From positions 310,001 to 374,000 of the forward strand of contig NZ_MZXW01000016.1 in assembly GCF_004123905.1 (NCBI RefSeq): a stretch of 64,000 nucleotides of DNA, in the 5' to 3' direction. Source of the DNA: Bradyrhizobium betae (lineage in GTDB: Bacteria > Pseudomonadota > Alphaproteobacteria > Rhizobiales > Xanthobacteraceae). The notes below the pieces were generated by a model. The model had not been told where the DNA came from. It was given only the letters and a program-made list of their open reading frames with translations, and ran no database searches. The translations under genes were made by a program, and so were the position numbers. Below are positions 1-8,110 of this stretch, piece by piece (positions within the stretch are counted from its first letter, which is position 1; every line of letters begins with the position of its first letter).

Positions 1-110
1 AGCTGTCGCCCGAAGGCATTTTGAAGCGCGAGCTCGCGACCGGCGTGCCGATCATCTACCGGCTCAACGCGGATTCGACCGTGGCCTCGAAGCTGGATCT
101 GGCGGGCTGA
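1..110 (+). CDS. gpmA: 2,3-bisphosphoglycerate-dependent phosphoglycerate mutase, C-terminal end (partial)
   Basis: Only the last 35 codons are inside the window, read from base 3 and ending at TGA 108-110. The tail contains [20 protein letters not shown], which is typical of the C-terminus of rhizobial GpmA, where the LATG(I/V)P(I/V)xY(R/E)L block is highly conserved. The enzyme interconverts 3- and 2-phosphoglycerate in cytoplasmic glycolysis and gluconeogenesis. The catalytic histidines lie upstream of the window and cannot be checked. The gene converges on the AraC-MGMT gene, with a palindromic repeat between them. Confidence 0.75.
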   Translation, partial: LSPEGILKRELATGVPIIYRLNADSTVASKLDLAG

Positions 111-120
111 CTTTCTTCGC

Positions 121-253
121 CTCTCCCCGCCTGCGGGGAGAGGCCGGAATTTGCGCGTAGCGCGGATTCCGGGTGAGGGGGACTTTCCGCGAGTCTGACC
201 GTCACCATTTTTGCGAAAGCAGCCCCTCACCCCGACCCTCTCCCCGTAAGAAC
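121..253. repeat. Intergenic palindromic repeat, GAGAGG/CCTCTCCCC family
   Basis: This GC-rich element has hairpin arms of the type CTCTCCCCGC...GCGGGGAGAGG at its left end and CTCTCCCCGTAAGAACGGGG at its right end. Its core (CCGCGAGTCTGAC ... GCAGCCCCTCACCCC) is shared with the copy at 11119-11241, so this is a dispersed family rather than a chance terminator. It sits exactly between the convergent ends of gpmA and the AraC-MGMT gene and could terminate both transcripts. Confidence 0.75.
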
Positions 254-270
254 GGGGCGAGGGAGAAGAG

Positions 271-1167
271 CTACTGCATCCCCAACTGGCCGGCTTCCCA
301 GCCCAGCATTGCCTGTTTCCGCGTGATGCCCCAGTGATAGCCGGTGAGCGTGCCGCTCTTGCCGAGCGCGCGGTGGCAGGGCACGACGAACGAGACCGGG
401 TTCTTGCCGACGGCGGCACCGACGGCGCGCGAGGCCCTCGGGCTGTCGATGTTGCAGGCGATGTCGGAATAGGACACCGCGCGGCCCATCGGGATCTTCA
501 GCAGCGTCTCCCACACCCGCACCTCGAAATCGGTGCCGATCATGACGACGCGGAGCGGCTGATCCGGACGCCACAGCTTTGTGTCGAAGATGCGCGCCGC
601 GAGCGGTGCGGTGCCTTCGTGATCCTCGACATAGGTCGCGTTGCGCCAGCGCCGCGTCATGTCGGCGAGCGCCGCCTTCTCCTCGCCCGGATCGGCGAAG
701 GCGAGGCCCGACAGGCCGCGATCGGTCGCGATCACGATCGCCGTGCCGAACGGCGAGGGATGGAAGCCATAGCGCAAGGTGAGACCGGCGCCGCCGTTCT
801 TCCATTCGCCCGGCGACATCGCTTCGTGGGTGACGAAGAGATCGTGCAGCCGGCTCGGCCCTGATAGCCCCGAGTCGAGTGCCGCGTCGAGGATGCTCGC
901 GGAGTCTCTGAGCAAGCCCTTGGCGTGATCGAGCGTCAGCGCCTGCATGAAGGCCTTCGGCGTGATCGAGGCCCAGCGGCGGAACAGATGGTGCAGCTCA
1001 TCCGGCGTGACGCCCGCCGCATCCGCCATCGCTTCGATGGCCGGCTGCGCGCGCCAGTTCTCCGAGATGAAGGCGATCGCCCGGCGCACCGAATCGTAGT
1101 CGCGCAGCGCGGCGTTCTGGGGGCCCGGCTTGGCCAGGCGCTGGTCGTTTATGGCGAGTGTCATCAT
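271..1167 (-). CDS. AraC-type HTH / methylated-DNA--[protein]-cysteine methyltransferase fusion (Ada-like)
   Basis: This is a 298-residue fusion. Residues about 25-120 form an AraC-type helix-turn-helix (AIEAMADAAGVTPDELHHLF followed by SPxEW). The C-terminal half is an O6-alkylguanine-DNA alkyltransferase domain with the PCHR acceptor motif (Cys near 264) and the RAVGAAVGKNP DNA-binding helix. By family it removes alkyl groups from guanine O6 in a suicide reaction. The N-terminal zinc/methylphosphotriester-sensing Ada domain of classical Ada is absent, so any transcriptional role must be triggered differently. The start has two tandem ATGs. It is convergent with gpmA. Confidence 0.9.
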   Translation of the reverse strand: MMTLAINDQRLAKPGPQNAALRDYDSVRRAIAFISENWRAQPAIEAMADAAGVTPDELHHLFRRWASITPKAFMQALTLDHAKGLLRDSASILDAALDSGLSGPSRLHDLFVTHEAMSPGEWKNGGAGLTLRYGFHPSPFGTAIVIATDRGLSGLAFADPGEEKAALADMTRRWRNATYVEDHEGTAPLAARIFDTKLWRPDQPLRVVMIGTDFEVRVWETLLKIPMGRAVSYSDIACNIDSPRASRAVGAAVGKNPVSFVVPCHRALGKSGTLTGYHWGITRKQAMLGWEAGQLGMQ

Positions 1168-1222
1168 GAGCGGAAATGTAGGAGAGGGGAGGCTGCAAAA
1201 CCACCCGATTTCCGACCCGGAA

Positions 1223-1756
1223 TCAGGTCACCGGATTATAGCTCGGGCCGCGCCGGGCGGCGTCCAGCGCCTCGACCAGGCCATTGTAAAAGCTGGCTTT
1301 TTCCTCCGGTCCCAAAAAACCGGCGATTTGGATACGGCGGCCGCGCGAGATCAGATAGAGGTGCTCGATGCCGAAATCCTCGTCGACCTCCGTGTCGAGC
1401 CGGACCCAGAGAGGGTTGAAGGTCCATTCGGCGACCTGGCCGCGATGGCTGACCCGGCGCACGCGCAGTTCCGACGGGGTGATGACGATTTCCTCGCTGG
1501 CCCGCGCGGTGCGGAAATTGACCTTGAAGGCCCACCAGATCACGAGCACGTCGAGGCCGAAGAAGCCGAACACCGGCCACGCGCCCATCATCAGGAAGGC
1601 GAGGCCCGTGACGAAGCTGACCACGCTCAGGAACAGCATCACGGCGAGGAAGCTGGTGCGGTTCAGCGAGCGATGCGGCGTCAGCAGCGCGGAGAAGATC
1701 TGCACGTCGCGCGGATCTTCAGAATTCTTGCGCTCAATTTCGTTGCCTGTGCTCAT
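1223..1756 (-). CDS. DUF2244 domain membrane protein
   Basis: This 177-residue protein has a charged N-terminus, then two hydrophobic segments (about residues 37-56 and 60-77) and a C-terminal soluble domain. The LTPHRSL motif before the first membrane segment and the FRTARASEEIVITP stretch are typical of DUF2244, an alphaproteobacterial inner-membrane family of unknown function. It is divergent from nth with only 22 bases between the two start codons, so their promoters must overlap. The DUF2244-nth pairing is consistent with a conserved neighbourhood, but no function follows from it. Confidence 0.85.
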   Translation of the reverse strand: MSTGNEIERKNSEDPRDVQIFSALLTPHRSLNRTSFLAVMLFLSVVSFVTGLAFLMMGAWPVFGFFGLDVLVIWWAFKVNFRTARASEEIVITPSELRVRRVSHRGQVAEWTFNPLWVRLDTEVDEDFGIEHLYLISRGRRIQIAGFLGPEEKASFYNGLVEALDAARRGPSYNPVT

Positions 1757-1778
1757 CGTCCCTCAGTATATCCCGATC

Positions 1779-2546
1779 ATGGCGAAAATCACCCGCAAGC
1801 CGGTCCCGCGCAAAGCCGCCGTGCCGAAGAAAAAGGCAAAGGCGGCGGTTGCGAAGCCCAAGCCCGCCAAGAAATCGGCGCCGGCCAAAAAATCACTCAA
1901 AGCCATCAAACCCTGGACGCCGGCCGAGGTCCGCGAGGTCTTCGACCGTTTCCGCAAGGCCAATCCGGAGCCGAAAGGCGAGCTCGAGCACGTCAATCCG
2001 TTCACGCTGCTGGTCGCCGTGGTGCTGTCGGCGCAGGCGACCGACGCCGGCGTCAACAAGGCAACGCGCGCCTTGTTCGAGGTCGCCGACACGCCGCAGA
2101 AGATGCTCGACCTCGGCGAGGAACGCCTGCGCGAGTACATCAAGACTATCGGCCTCTACCGCACCAAGGCGAAGAACGTCATCGCGCTCTCGGCCAAGGT
2201 GCTCAGCGAGTTCGGCGGCGAGGTGCCGCGCACGCGCGCGGAGATCGAGTCGCTGCCGGGCGCCGGACGCAAGACCGCCAACGTCGTGCTCAACATGGCC
2301 TTTGGCGAGCACACCATGGCGGTCGATACGCATGTCTTTCGCGTCGGCAATCGCACCGGGATCGCGCCGGGCAAGACGCCGCTCGAAGTCGAGCTCGGTC
2401 TCGAAAAGGTGATCCCGGCCGAATTTATGCTGCACGCACATCATTGGCTGATCCTGCACGGCCGCTATACTTGCCTCGCACGCAAGCCGCGCTGCGAGGT
2501 GTGCCTGATCAACGATCTCTGCCGATGGCCGGAGAAGACGGTGTGA
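1779..2546 (+). CDS. nth: Endonuclease III, DNA glycosylase/AP lyase
   Basis: Nth excises oxidised pyrimidines and nicks abasic sites in base-excision repair. The 255-residue product carries the helix-hairpin-helix LPGAGRKTANVV with the catalytic Lys, the catalytic Asp in VDTHVFR, and the C-terminal [4Fe-4S] ligands spaced Cys-x6-Cys-x2-Cys-x5-Cys in CLARKPRCEVCLINDLC. The ATG at 1779 gives a basic Lys/Pro/Ala-rich N-terminal extension of about 45 residues before the conserved core, a feature seen in some alphaproteobacterial Nth. The frame stays open upstream, but that sequence is antisense to the DUF2244 gene. Confidence 0.95.
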   Translation: MAKITRKPVPRKAAVPKKKAKAAVAKPKPAKKSAPAKKSLKAIKPWTPAEVREVFDRFRKANPEPKGELEHVNPFTLLVAVVLSAQATDAGVNKATRALFEVADTPQKMLDLGEERLREYIKTIGLYRTKAKNVIALSAKVLSEFGGEVPRTRAEIESLPGAGRKTANVVLNMAFGEHTMAVDTHVFRVGNRTGIAPGKTPLEVELGLEKVIPAEFMLHAHHWLILHGRYTCLARKPRCEVCLINDLCRWPEKTV

Positions 2547-2582
2547 GACGGCGGTGAGAGCGAAGCGTTTTGGGGGCCTATC

Positions 2583-3719
2583 GTGAGTCAGCAGGAACAA
2601 GTCTCATCGCCGTCACCTGCCGCGACACCCGCCCCGTCATCAAAACCGACGCAGCGGCCGGCGAGCTCGCTGTGGAGCCGGCTCGCACTCCCTCTGTTCG
2701 CCGTCATCGTCGCGCTCGGTTTCGTCGCGCTGGCGACGCTGCGTTTCGACGAATGGGTCGGCAATGCCGTGGTCCAGACCACCAACGACGCCTATGTGCG
2801 CTCCGAGCTGACACGGCTGGCGAGCCGTGTCTCCGGCGAAGTGCTGACCGTGGGGGTCACCGACTTCCAGCGCGTCAAGGCCGGCGACCTCCTGATCCAG
2901 ATCGATCCCGCCGACTACCAGGCGCAAGTCGCGCAATCCGAGGCCGCCGTCGCCGCCGCGCAAGCCGTGCTCAACAATCTCGGCAACCAGATCGAGCTGC
3001 AATATGCGACGATCGCGCAGGCCGAGGCGGCGCGGCTGTCGGCGGAAGCCTTGGAAGTCGAGGCGAAGCAGGAGCAGGAGCGTCAGCAGTCGCTGACGCA
3101 AACCGAATCCGGCACGCGGCAGCGGTTCGAGCAGGCGGTCGCGGGTCTGGCCAAGGCGCAGGCCGATGTGCGCGCGAGCCGCGCCGTGATCGCGGCCCAG
3201 CAGCATCAGCTCGAAGTCCTGCAGGGCACCAAGAAGCAACGCGCCGCCGATCTCGATGCCACCAAGGCGACGCTGGCGAGCGCGACGCTGAAGCTTGGCT
3301 ACACGAAGGTGTCGGCGCCGTTCGACGGCGTCGTCGGTGAGCGCCAGGTGCAACCCGGTGACTACGTCAATATCGGCACCAACCTCATCAACGTCGTGCC
3401 GCTGCCAAAGGTCTATGTGATCGCGAACTACAAGGAGACCCAGCTGACTCACGTGGCGCCGGGTCAGCCCGTCGAGATCACCGTCGACAGTTTCCCGCGC
3501 GAAAAGCTGCGCGGCCGCGTCGAGCGCATCGCGCCTGCAACAGGCGCGCAGGTCGCGCTGTTGCCGCCGGACAATGCCACCGGCAATTTTACCAAGGTCG
3601 TGCAGCGCATTCCCGTCCGCATCCAGCTCGACGGCAACCAGCCGTTGCTGGCACGGCTGGTGCCGGGCATGTCGGTCGTGACCAGCATCGACACGAAGGA
3701 CGCGAATGGCGGCAAATGA
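2583..3719 (+). CDS. HlyD/EmrA-family membrane fusion protein of an efflux pump
   Basis: This 378-residue periplasmic adaptor has a cytoplasmic N-terminus, one membrane anchor at about residues 35-58, a biotinyl-lipoyl-like domain (RLASRVSGEVLTVGV...VKAGDLLIQIDPADY), a long coiled-coil hairpin (about 115-235), then the second lipoyl half (KVSAPFDGVVGERQVQPGDY) and beta-barrel regions. It uses a GTG start. It would connect an inner-membrane exporter to an outer-membrane channel. The next gene, a DHA2 exporter, overlaps it by 14 bases, so they form an EmrAB-like operon. No TolC-type gene is nearby. Confidence 0.9.
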   Translation: MSQQEQVSSPSPAATPAPSSKPTQRPASSLWSRLALPLFAVIVALGFVALATLRFDEWVGNAVVQTTNDAYVRSELTRLASRVSGEVLTVGVTDFQRVKAGDLLIQIDPADYQAQVAQSEAAVAAAQAVLNNLGNQIELQYATIAQAEAARLSAEALEVEAKQEQERQQSLTQTESGTRQRFEQAVAGLAKAQADVRASRAVIAAQQHQLEVLQGTKKQRAADLDATKATLASATLKLGYTKVSAPFDGVVGERQVQPGDYVNIGTNLINVVPLPKVYVIANYKETQLTHVAPGQPVEITVDSFPREKLRGRVERIAPATGAQVALLPPDNATGNFTKVVQRIPVRIQLDGNQPLLARLVPGMSVVTSIDTKDANGGK

Positions 3720-5334
3720 CGATGCCGGCCACGGGCCGGTCTCGCGCGGCGGCGTCGCGCCACAGCCGCTGTTTGCCGTGGCGGCCGTGCTGCTCGGCTC
3801 GTTCCTCGCCAATTTCGACAGCCGCCTGACCACCGTCGGCCTGCCTGACCTGCGCGGCGCGTTCGGGCTCACCTTCGACGAAGGCGCGTGGCTCTCCACC
3901 GCCGGCATCGGCTCGCAGATCTTCATCGCGCCGGCAGTGGCGTGGCTTGCGACCGTGTTCGGTCTGCGCCGCGTGCTCGGCATCCCGAGCCTCGTCTACG
4001 CCGCGGTGTCGCTGATCATCCCCTTCGTACGCGACTATCCAACGCTGCTTGCGCTCAGCGTCGTGCATGGCCTTTTGCTCGGCACCTTCGTGCCGGCGAC
4101 GCTGATGATCGTGTTCCGCAACCTGCCGATCCGCTGGTGGCTGCCGGCGATCTCGATCTATTCGATCCGCGTCGGCTTTGCATTGGACTCATCAACCGCG
4201 CTGGTCGGCTTCTATGTCGACCATCTCGGCTGGCAATGGCTGTACTGGCAGGGCGTCGTGATCGCGCCCTTGATGGGCCTGATGGTCTATCTGGGCACAC
4301 CGGGCGAGCCGGTGAACCGCGCGCTGCTGCGCGAGGCCGATTGGGGCGGCATGCTGCTGTTAGGGGCGGGAGTCTCGATGATCTATGCCGGCCTCGACCA
4401 GGGCAACCGGCTGGACTGGCTCGGCAACGGCACGGTGATGGCGCTGCTCGCTGCGGGTGCGGCGCTATTCGCGGCCTTCCTCGTCAACGAGTCGCTGGTG
4501 CGCCAGCCCTGGGCGCATGTGAACGTGCTATTCTCGCGCAATATCGGCCTGTCGCTGGTGGTGATCCTGCTCTACACGCTGACGTCTCTTTCCAATTCAT
4601 CGCTGGTGCCGAACTTCCTCGGTAATGTCGGTCTGCTCCGGCCGGAGCAGAGCGGCTTGCTGCTGCTCACCTATGGCGCCCTGCCGATGTTCGTGCTGGT
4701 GCCGGTCTCGATCTGGCTGCTTCGCCATTTCGATGCACGCGTGGTGACGGTGCTCGGATTTGCCTGCTTCGCCGCCGCCAATCTCTGGGGCACCCAGCTC
4801 ACCCATGATTGGGCGCGCGAGGATTTTATCGGCATCGTGTTGCTGCAATCGGTCGGGCAATCGACGACGCTGCTGCCCATCATCATCATGGCGCTGTCGA
4901 ACTCCGATCCGAGCCGGGCGACGTCCTTTGCCGCCTACATCCAGATCATGCGGCTGGGCGGCGCCGAGATCGGCGTGGCGCTGATGGGAACTTGGCTGCG
5001 CGTCCGCGAACAGGTGCATTCCTTCTATATCGGCCAGAATCTTTTGGTCGGCGATGCCGATGTGGTGGGTAGGCTCAAGCAGTTGGCCGATCACTTCGCC
5101 GCCCACGCCACCGGTCTCGCCCAAGCGCGCGCGGTCGGGACGCTTGCCGGGCTGGTCCAGCGCGAGGCCAATGTGCTCGCTTACATCGACGGCTTCTGGC
5201 TGTGTTTCTGGCTGGCGATGGCCGCGCTCGGCTTCGTCGCGCTGATCACCCGCGCCCCGCCGGGCCCGTTCACGCCGGCGCCGTTCGGCTTCGCCAAGAT
5301 GCTGCTGCGCAAATGCGGGGTGCAGGTGACGTGA
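3706..5334 (+). CDS. DHA2-family MFS drug exporter (EmrB-like)
   Basis: The 542-residue product has many hydrophobic segments, consistent with the 14-TM DHA2 family. The region FLANFDSRLTTVGLPDLRGAF with TFDEGAWLSTAGIGSQIF is the N-terminal TM1-TM2 block of EmrB-type pumps. It overlaps the adaptor gene by 14 bases, so translational coupling is likely. The substrate cannot be told from sequence. Its last 65 bases overlap the 3' end of the opposite-strand EI24/CysZ-like gene. Confidence 0.9.
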   Translation: MAANDDAGHGPVSRGGVAPQPLFAVAAVLLGSFLANFDSRLTTVGLPDLRGAFGLTFDEGAWLSTAGIGSQIFIAPAVAWLATVFGLRRVLGIPSLVYAAVSLIIPFVRDYPTLLALSVVHGLLLGTFVPATLMIVFRNLPIRWWLPAISIYSIRVGFALDSSTALVGFYVDHLGWQWLYWQGVVIAPLMGLMVYLGTPGEPVNRALLREADWGGMLLLGAGVSMIYAGLDQGNRLDWLGNGTVMALLAAGAALFAAFLVNESLVRQPWAHVNVLFSRNIGLSLVVILLYTLTSLSNSSLVPNFLGNVGLLRPEQSGLLLLTYGALPMFVLVPVSIWLLRHFDARVVTVLGFACFAAANLWGTQLTHDWAREDFIGIVLLQSVGQSTTLLPIIIMALSNSDPSRATSFAAYIQIMRLGGAEIGVALMGTWLRVREQVHSFYIGQNLLVGDADVVGRLKQLADHFAAHATGLAQARAVGTLAGLVQREANVLAYIDGFWLCFWLAMAALGFVALITRAPPGPFTPAPFGFAKMLLRKCGVQVT

Positions 5335-6247
5335 ATGCGATGGCGGTTGGGTCGTTCGATCGCGCCGCGGTGTAGGTCACCTCTCCCGCTTGCGGGAGAG
5401 GTCGGCGCGGAGCGCCGGGTGAGGGCTCTCTCCTCTGGGGGATTGTCCCTCCGTGGAGACACCCTCTCCCCGACCCTCCCCCGCAAGCGGGGGAGGGAGC
5501 GCACCGTCCCCGAGTCCGTCGTGCCGGCTCGATCAGCGCAGGCCGCGGGCCCGGTAGCCGCTTGTGCATGTGGACCATGAAGGCCATGCCGAAGATCGGC
5601 GTCGCCAGGTTCACGATCGGGATCGAGACGAAGGCCGCAATGAACAGGCCGGCGGTAAAGATGGTCGCGGCGTTGTCGCGCCGCATCGCCTTGGCTTCCT
5701 CCGGCGAGCGGAAGCGCATCGCGGCGAGCTCGAAATATTCGCGCCCCAGCAGCCAGGCGGCGGCGAGGAAGAAGACCAGAAAGCCGGCGCCGGCCAAAAA
5801 CACCAGCGGCAGCGCGACGAGATAGACCAGGATCGTCAGGAGCGCGGTCTTGATGCCCTCGGTGATCGCCTGGTTGAACGGCAGTGCAACGCCGGGCCGC
5901 TCGGCGGGATAATATTCGCGTTCGACGACATCGGCGACGTCGTCGACGAAGAAGCTCGCCACCAGTGAGGTGATTGCGGGCATCAGGAAGACGCTGCCGA
6001 ACACGACGCCAAGACCGGCAGCAATCGAGATGATCCAGGCAAGCACTTCGAGCGAGGAATGCCAGCCGGGGCCGAGCAGGCCCTCGAGCCAGACCTCGCC
6101 ATAGGTCGCAAACCAGCTCAACAGCCGCTGTAACCCGAACGCCAGCACGACGATCAGCACCAACGCAAGCCCAACCGATCGCCACAGGATCGAGCGCATC
6201 GGCGGCGACATCATTTGCGACAGCGCCTTGACGGCGGCATCCAGCAT
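5270..6247 (-). CDS. EI24/CysZ-like membrane protein with a repeat-encoded C-terminal extension
   Basis: Residues 1 to about 241 form an EI24-domain (CysZ-like) inner-membrane protein with several long hydrophobic segments and the conserved ending FGMAFMVHMHK. The family includes CysZ sulfate permeases, but no sulfur genes are adjacent. The start MLDAAVKA at 6247 matches the family better than an upstream in-frame codon at 6292. After IEPARR the frame stays open through the palindromic repeat 5379-5499 and into the 3' end of the MFS gene. This adds roughly 84 residues of Arg/Pro/Gly-rich sequence with no family resemblance. The original stop appears to have been lost to the repeat. Confidence 0.8.
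   Translation of the reverse strand: MLDAAVKALSQMMSPPMRSILWRSVGLALVLIVVLAFGLQRLLSWFATYGEVWLEGLLGPGWHSSLEVLAWIISIAAGLGVVFGSVFLMPAITSLVASFFVDDVADVVEREYYPAERPGVALPFNQAITEGIKTALLTILVYLVALPLVFLAGAGFLVFFLAAAWLLGREYFELAAMRFRSPEEAKAMRRDNAATIFTAGLFIAAFVSIPIVNLATPIFGMAFMVHMHKRLPGPRPALIEPARRTRGRCAPSPACGGGSGRGCLHGGTIPQRREPSPGAPRRPLPQAGEVTYTAARSNDPTAIAFTSPAPRICAAASWRSRTAPA
5379..5499. repeat. Intergenic palindromic repeat, GAGAGG/CCTCTCCC family
   Basis: The outer arms ACCTCTCCCGCTTGCGGGAG and CCCTCCCCCGCAAGCGGGG each fold into a hairpin, with GGTGAGGG and CACCCTCTCCCC in the middle. The architecture matches the elements at 121, 11119 and 35444. It lies between the convergent MFS and EI24-like genes and is translated as part of the latter. 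Confidence 0.75.
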
Positions 6248-6333
6248 GGGGAACCCTCTCACGAAATCACCCGCGAGAGGTAGACACGGCAAGCCGCTTC
6301 GGCAAGGGACGCTGACCAGTCGCCGCCTGCGGC

Positions 6334-7545
6334 TTAACGTTCCGCCGCGATGCTGGCCCAGCAGGTGATGGCGCTACAGACCGTGCTCCATCGACCAAAA
6401 CCCTTGTAGATCTGGGCGGCGACCTGCTCCTGCTGCTTCAAGGTGCCTTCGGCCTTGATCTGCGGGTCGGAGACATTGCGGATGGCGAGCCAGCGCGGCG
6501 CCTTGGTGCCCATCTCCTGCGCGACCAGGCCAAGGATGGCGTCGCCCATTTCGGAGACGTCGCCGAGCCCCTGGAGGTGGAAATGATTGTCCGAGGTGTC
6601 GAAGCCGAAGAAGTCGGTGGTGACCACGGAGGACGACAGCCCGTTCGGCTTCACCACAAAGATCTTCGGTGCCCTGGTGTTGTCCTTCGGCAATTGTGCG
6701 GCATTGGCCTTGAACAGCGTCTTGGCCTGCGTGAACTTCTTCGTCACGGCGGACCTGCTGGAAAAATGCTCCTGCGCAAAAGGCTGCTTCTTGAACTTCG
6801 ACAGGCAGTCGAAGCGCACGATCGGCGAGACGACGACGTCGCCGACCTCGAATTCCTTGCCGATGCCGCCGGCCGTGCCGGTGGTGATGACCAGCGTCGG
6901 CTGCACCTCGGTGATGATCTGGCGCCAGACGTCGACGTTCGGCAACTCCGGGCCGTCCTGCGACATGTGCGAGTCGGATTTGAAGATCACGCATTTCTTC
7001 TTGCCGATCGTCGTGGTCCAGTAGGTGCCGAGCCGCTTCAGCTCCTTGGCCGGGCAGCCATTGCGCATCTTCTTGGAGATCGTTGCGTAGTTGTGAGTGT
7101 ACGGCAGGTAATCGTTCCGCGAGTCCTTGCCCGGCGTCAGCACGCGGCTGAGCGCGTGGCCCTCGTCGACGGTCCAGGTCACGACCAGCACGTCGGCATG
7201 CGGCAGCGGCCCCTTGCCGTTGCCCTTTGGCTTCGGCCCGGTCTGCGGCGCCAGCCCCTTGGGCCAGGGAATGTCGGTGAAACGCGATAGCCCGGTGGAG
7301 GTCGAGAAGGCCATGAACTCGCGGCCCTCGGCGGATTCGGAATCGAAATCGATGATCTCGCGCCGAAAGTCTTCCGCCGTGACCTTTGCGGACTTCTTCA
7401 CGGCGGCCTTCGCCACCCGCTTCACCGTAAAGGTATCGCGCGGCGGCGGTGTCGTGATCGGATCGAAACCGAGATTTCTCTCAACCCCATTTACGGTCGG
7501 CCAGCATCGCATCCTCCGCAATTGATTTTGACGAACATCTTCCAT
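6334..7545 (-). CDS. PNP/UDP-phosphorylase-fold nucleosidase-like protein
   Basis: The product is up to 403 residues. The central and C-terminal part has hallmarks of the nucleoside phosphorylase/MTAN fold: ITTGTAGGIG followed by EVGDVVVSPIV (phosphate/base pocket), SEMGDAILGLVAQEMG at the usual acidic-Met position, and AIRNVSDP matching the catalytic Asp loop of MTAN enzymes. The N-terminal 110 residues are basic and unlike housekeeping nucleosidases. The start at 7545 has no strong Shine-Dalgarno, and the Met codon 11 residues later is possible. It is divergent from the S53 protease genes, with 228 bases between. Substrate unknown. Confidence 0.7.
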   Translation of the reverse strand: MEDVRQNQLRRMRCWPTVNGVERNLGFDPITTPPPRDTFTVKRVAKAAVKKSAKVTAEDFRREIIDFDSESAEGREFMAFSTSTGLSRFTDIPWPKGLAPQTGPKPKGNGKGPLPHADVLVVTWTVDEGHALSRVLTPGKDSRNDYLPYTHNYATISKKMRNGCPAKELKRLGTYWTTTIGKKKCVIFKSDSHMSQDGPELPNVDVWRQIITEVQPTLVITTGTAGGIGKEFEVGDVVVSPIVRFDCLSKFKKQPFAQEHFSSRSAVTKKFTQAKTLFKANAAQLPKDNTRAPKIFVVKPNGLSSSVVTTDFFGFDTSDNHFHLQGLGDVSEMGDAILGLVAQEMGTKAPRWLAIRNVSDPQIKAEGTLKQQEQVAAQIYKGFGRWSTVCSAITCWASIAAER

Positions 7546-7773
7546 TGGTCGGCCAAGCGAGCCAACGGTTGCAATCTTAGATCGAAATCATGGGCCCCGA
7601 ATGGTTCGAGCTATTGACCAATTCTGTGCCGGTTTGAGCCTGGTGGAGTATTCGTCTGCCGAACAAGGACATTTCTGAAAAAACTTGGCTCATTGCCTGA
7701 ACCAATTCGCGGCTGAGATTACACCTATAGTTGAGGTGCGACAATCTGCCTTCCAATCACAAACGGAGGAAGT

Positions 7774-8110
7774 CATGGCAAGCACGACCAACCGTGTCGC
7801 GCTGGTGAACAGCGCCCGTAAATTGCCGAAGGGGGCCAAGCTCGTCGGCGCGGCCGATCCCAAGCAGGAAATCGAGATCAGCGTTCGGCTGCGCGCCAAG
7901 CGCGCGGACGATGAACAGGTGATGGCACTCGGCGCGCAACCACCGCGCGAGCGGCAATATCTCTCGCGTGCCGAGTTCGGCGCCGAGATGGGCGCCGACC
8001 CCGCCGATGTCGCCAAGATCGACGATTTCGCGCACAACCACGATCTCAACGTCAAGAGCGTGCATCTGGCGTCCCGCACCGTGAAGCTGACCGGCACGGT
8101 GAGGCGATGA
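7774..8110 (+). CDS. Kumamolisin-type propeptide, N-terminal half (separate reading frame)
   Basis: This 111-residue protein matches the first half of the S53 activation domain (Pro-kuma_activ). RQYLSRAEFGAEMGADPADV corresponds to the LT..EF...FG..P.D..K motif, and VKSVHLASRTVKLTGTV is the strand that normally runs straight on into the second half. The ATG at 7774 follows GGAGGAAG at ideal distance. The frame ends TVRR-stop in an ATGA that overlaps the start of the protease gene. A single-base change near 8102 would fuse the two frames, so this is either a recent frameshift or a coupled two-subunit arrangement. Confidence 0.75.

Noticed and set aside
1130..1778. Upstream extension of the nth frame and an alternative 475-codon frame
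   Set aside because: Both are antisense to the DUF2244 gene and have no family match.
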